A DNA stretch of 64,000 bases from Candidatus Acidiferrales bacterium (GTDB lineage Bacteria > Bacteroidota > Ignavibacteria > Kryptoniales > JAKASW01): assembly GCA_035515795.1 (NCBI GenBank), contig DATJAY010000004.1, forward strand, positions 62,001 to 126,000, written 5' to 3'. The position numbers and the translations under genes are program-made. Positions within the stretch are counted from its first letter, which is position 1; each line of letters starts with the position of its first letter. Shown piece after piece: positions 63,770 through 64,000 of this stretch. Under the pieces are notes generated by a model that had not been told where the DNA came from, did not search any database, and saw only the letters and a list, made by a program, of their open reading frames with translations.

Positions 63770-63898
63770 ATGAACGCAGCATTGACAACAGCTTGTAGAT
63801 TTGTCGGGGAAAAAATTCAGAATGATTTGGAGTTGAATAGACGGGAACTGACGCAGGAAATATTAAGCGTCAGACGGAATTTTGCGTCAAAAAAGTGA
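63770..63898 (+). CDS. Tiny ORF (42 residues), hypothetical
   Basis: An ATG-initiated frame of 42 codons, MNAALTTACRFVGEKIQNDL at the start and RRNFASKK at the end, amphipathic and basic, about ten bases before the next gene. AGCAGG touches the ATG, too close for a good ribosome binding site. It could be a short leader peptide or a chance frame. Confidence 0.25.
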   Translation: MNAALTTACRFVGEKIQNDLELNRRELTQEILSVRRNFASKK

Positions 63899-63908
63899 GG
63901 TGAGTGTT

Positions 63909-64000
63909 ATGAAGACGAGATTATTTCTAATAGCAATTTCATTTTTGACCGCTCTCAGTTTGTCGAGTTGCTATACTGAGTTTGCGGCTACTGGAGATGG
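63909..64000 (+). CDS. Lipoprotein, N-terminal fragment (runs off the window)
   Basis: Only the first 30 codons are visible: MKTRLFLIAISFLTALSLSSC, a lipoprotein signal peptide with lipobox LSSC (Cys21), followed by YTEFAATGD. The ATG follows a GAGGTGAG ribosome binding site. The mature protein lies beyond position 64000, so its function cannot be stated. Confidence 0.75.
   Translation, partial: MKTRLFLIAISFLTALSLSSCYTEFAATGD

Noticed and set aside
1-64000. CRISPR arrays, prophage, integron or defence island
   Set aside because: No regular repeat-spacer pattern, phage structural genes, integrase or recognisable defence genes were seen; the only mobile gene is the RAYT.

Overview
The window carries about 50 protein genes and no rRNA, tRNA or CRISPR array that I could recognise. 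The gene content points to the Bacteroidota/Chlorobiota/Ignavibacteriota (FCB) superphylum: a DUF5723-like outer-membrane protein, DUF3467, a DUF7033-type polysaccharide deacetylase, a DUF3501/rubrerythrin module, a TIGR04282/DUF2064 protein, a lysine 2,3-aminomutase homologue, and many Sec- or lipobox-bearing envelope proteins. Several promoters read as TTGACA / TAnnnT with 16-17 base spacers rather than the classic Bacteroidota -33/-7 type, which makes an Ignavibacteria-like lineage somewhat more likely than a core Bacteroidota. This placement is inference.

Layout. 0.1-3.3 kb: small envelope and hypothetical genes, a REP-associated (Y1/HUH) transposase carrying its own palindrome, and a duplicated 45-base intergenic element. 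3.2-7.3 kb: a promoter and four tightly packed genes (two D-Ala-D-Ala-ligase-like ATP-grasp enzymes, a GNAT acetyltransferase and a KamA-type radical SAM aminomutase), the best candidate here for an uncharacterised small-molecule pathway. 7.3-15 kb: a secreted GH13 glycosidase, an EamA exporter, a ferredoxin / geranylgeranyl-reductase / deacetylase operon, and dnaG. 15-22.3 kb: a degenerate DUF2064 protein with nadD, a TPR lipoprotein containing a BamE/SmpA-like segment, DUF3467, and a lipoprotein plus outer-membrane protein pair. 22.4-30.8 kb: a hybrid histidine kinase, glnD, murI and a GT-C-like membrane protein. 30.8-37.2 kb (minus strand): GNAT, UvrD/PcrA helicase, argH, a class IV aminotransferase and argG, the last three packed as one operon.

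37.3-45 kb: small coiled-coil lipoprotein, coiled-coil LysM protein, PhoH ATPase, and a two-gene unit joining a 1308-residue deacetylase/glycosidase-like membrane protein to a processive GT2 synthase, which looks like a synthase-dependent exopolysaccharide locus. 45-48 kb (minus strand): rubrerythrin, Fe-S oxidoreductase, DUF3501 and Fur/PerR, with a Fur-type box lying on the promoter. 48-54 kb: PAP2 phosphatase, Tat-type DUF362 protein plus polyferredoxin, a small beta-barrel and a TPR protein. 54-62.7 kb: methionine synthase interrupted by one in-frame stop, recN, cysS, a 59-residue ORF coupled to cysS, and an amidohydrolase that has lost metal ligands. 62.8-64 kb: a beta-barrel protein, a tiny ORF and the start of a lipoprotein gene.

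Most of the window is ordinary core-genome content. The parts worth a second look are the ATP-grasp/KamA operon, the deacetylase-GT2 pair, the interrupted metH, the three enzymes with changed active-site motifs, and the palindromic repeats that may be linked to the transposase.
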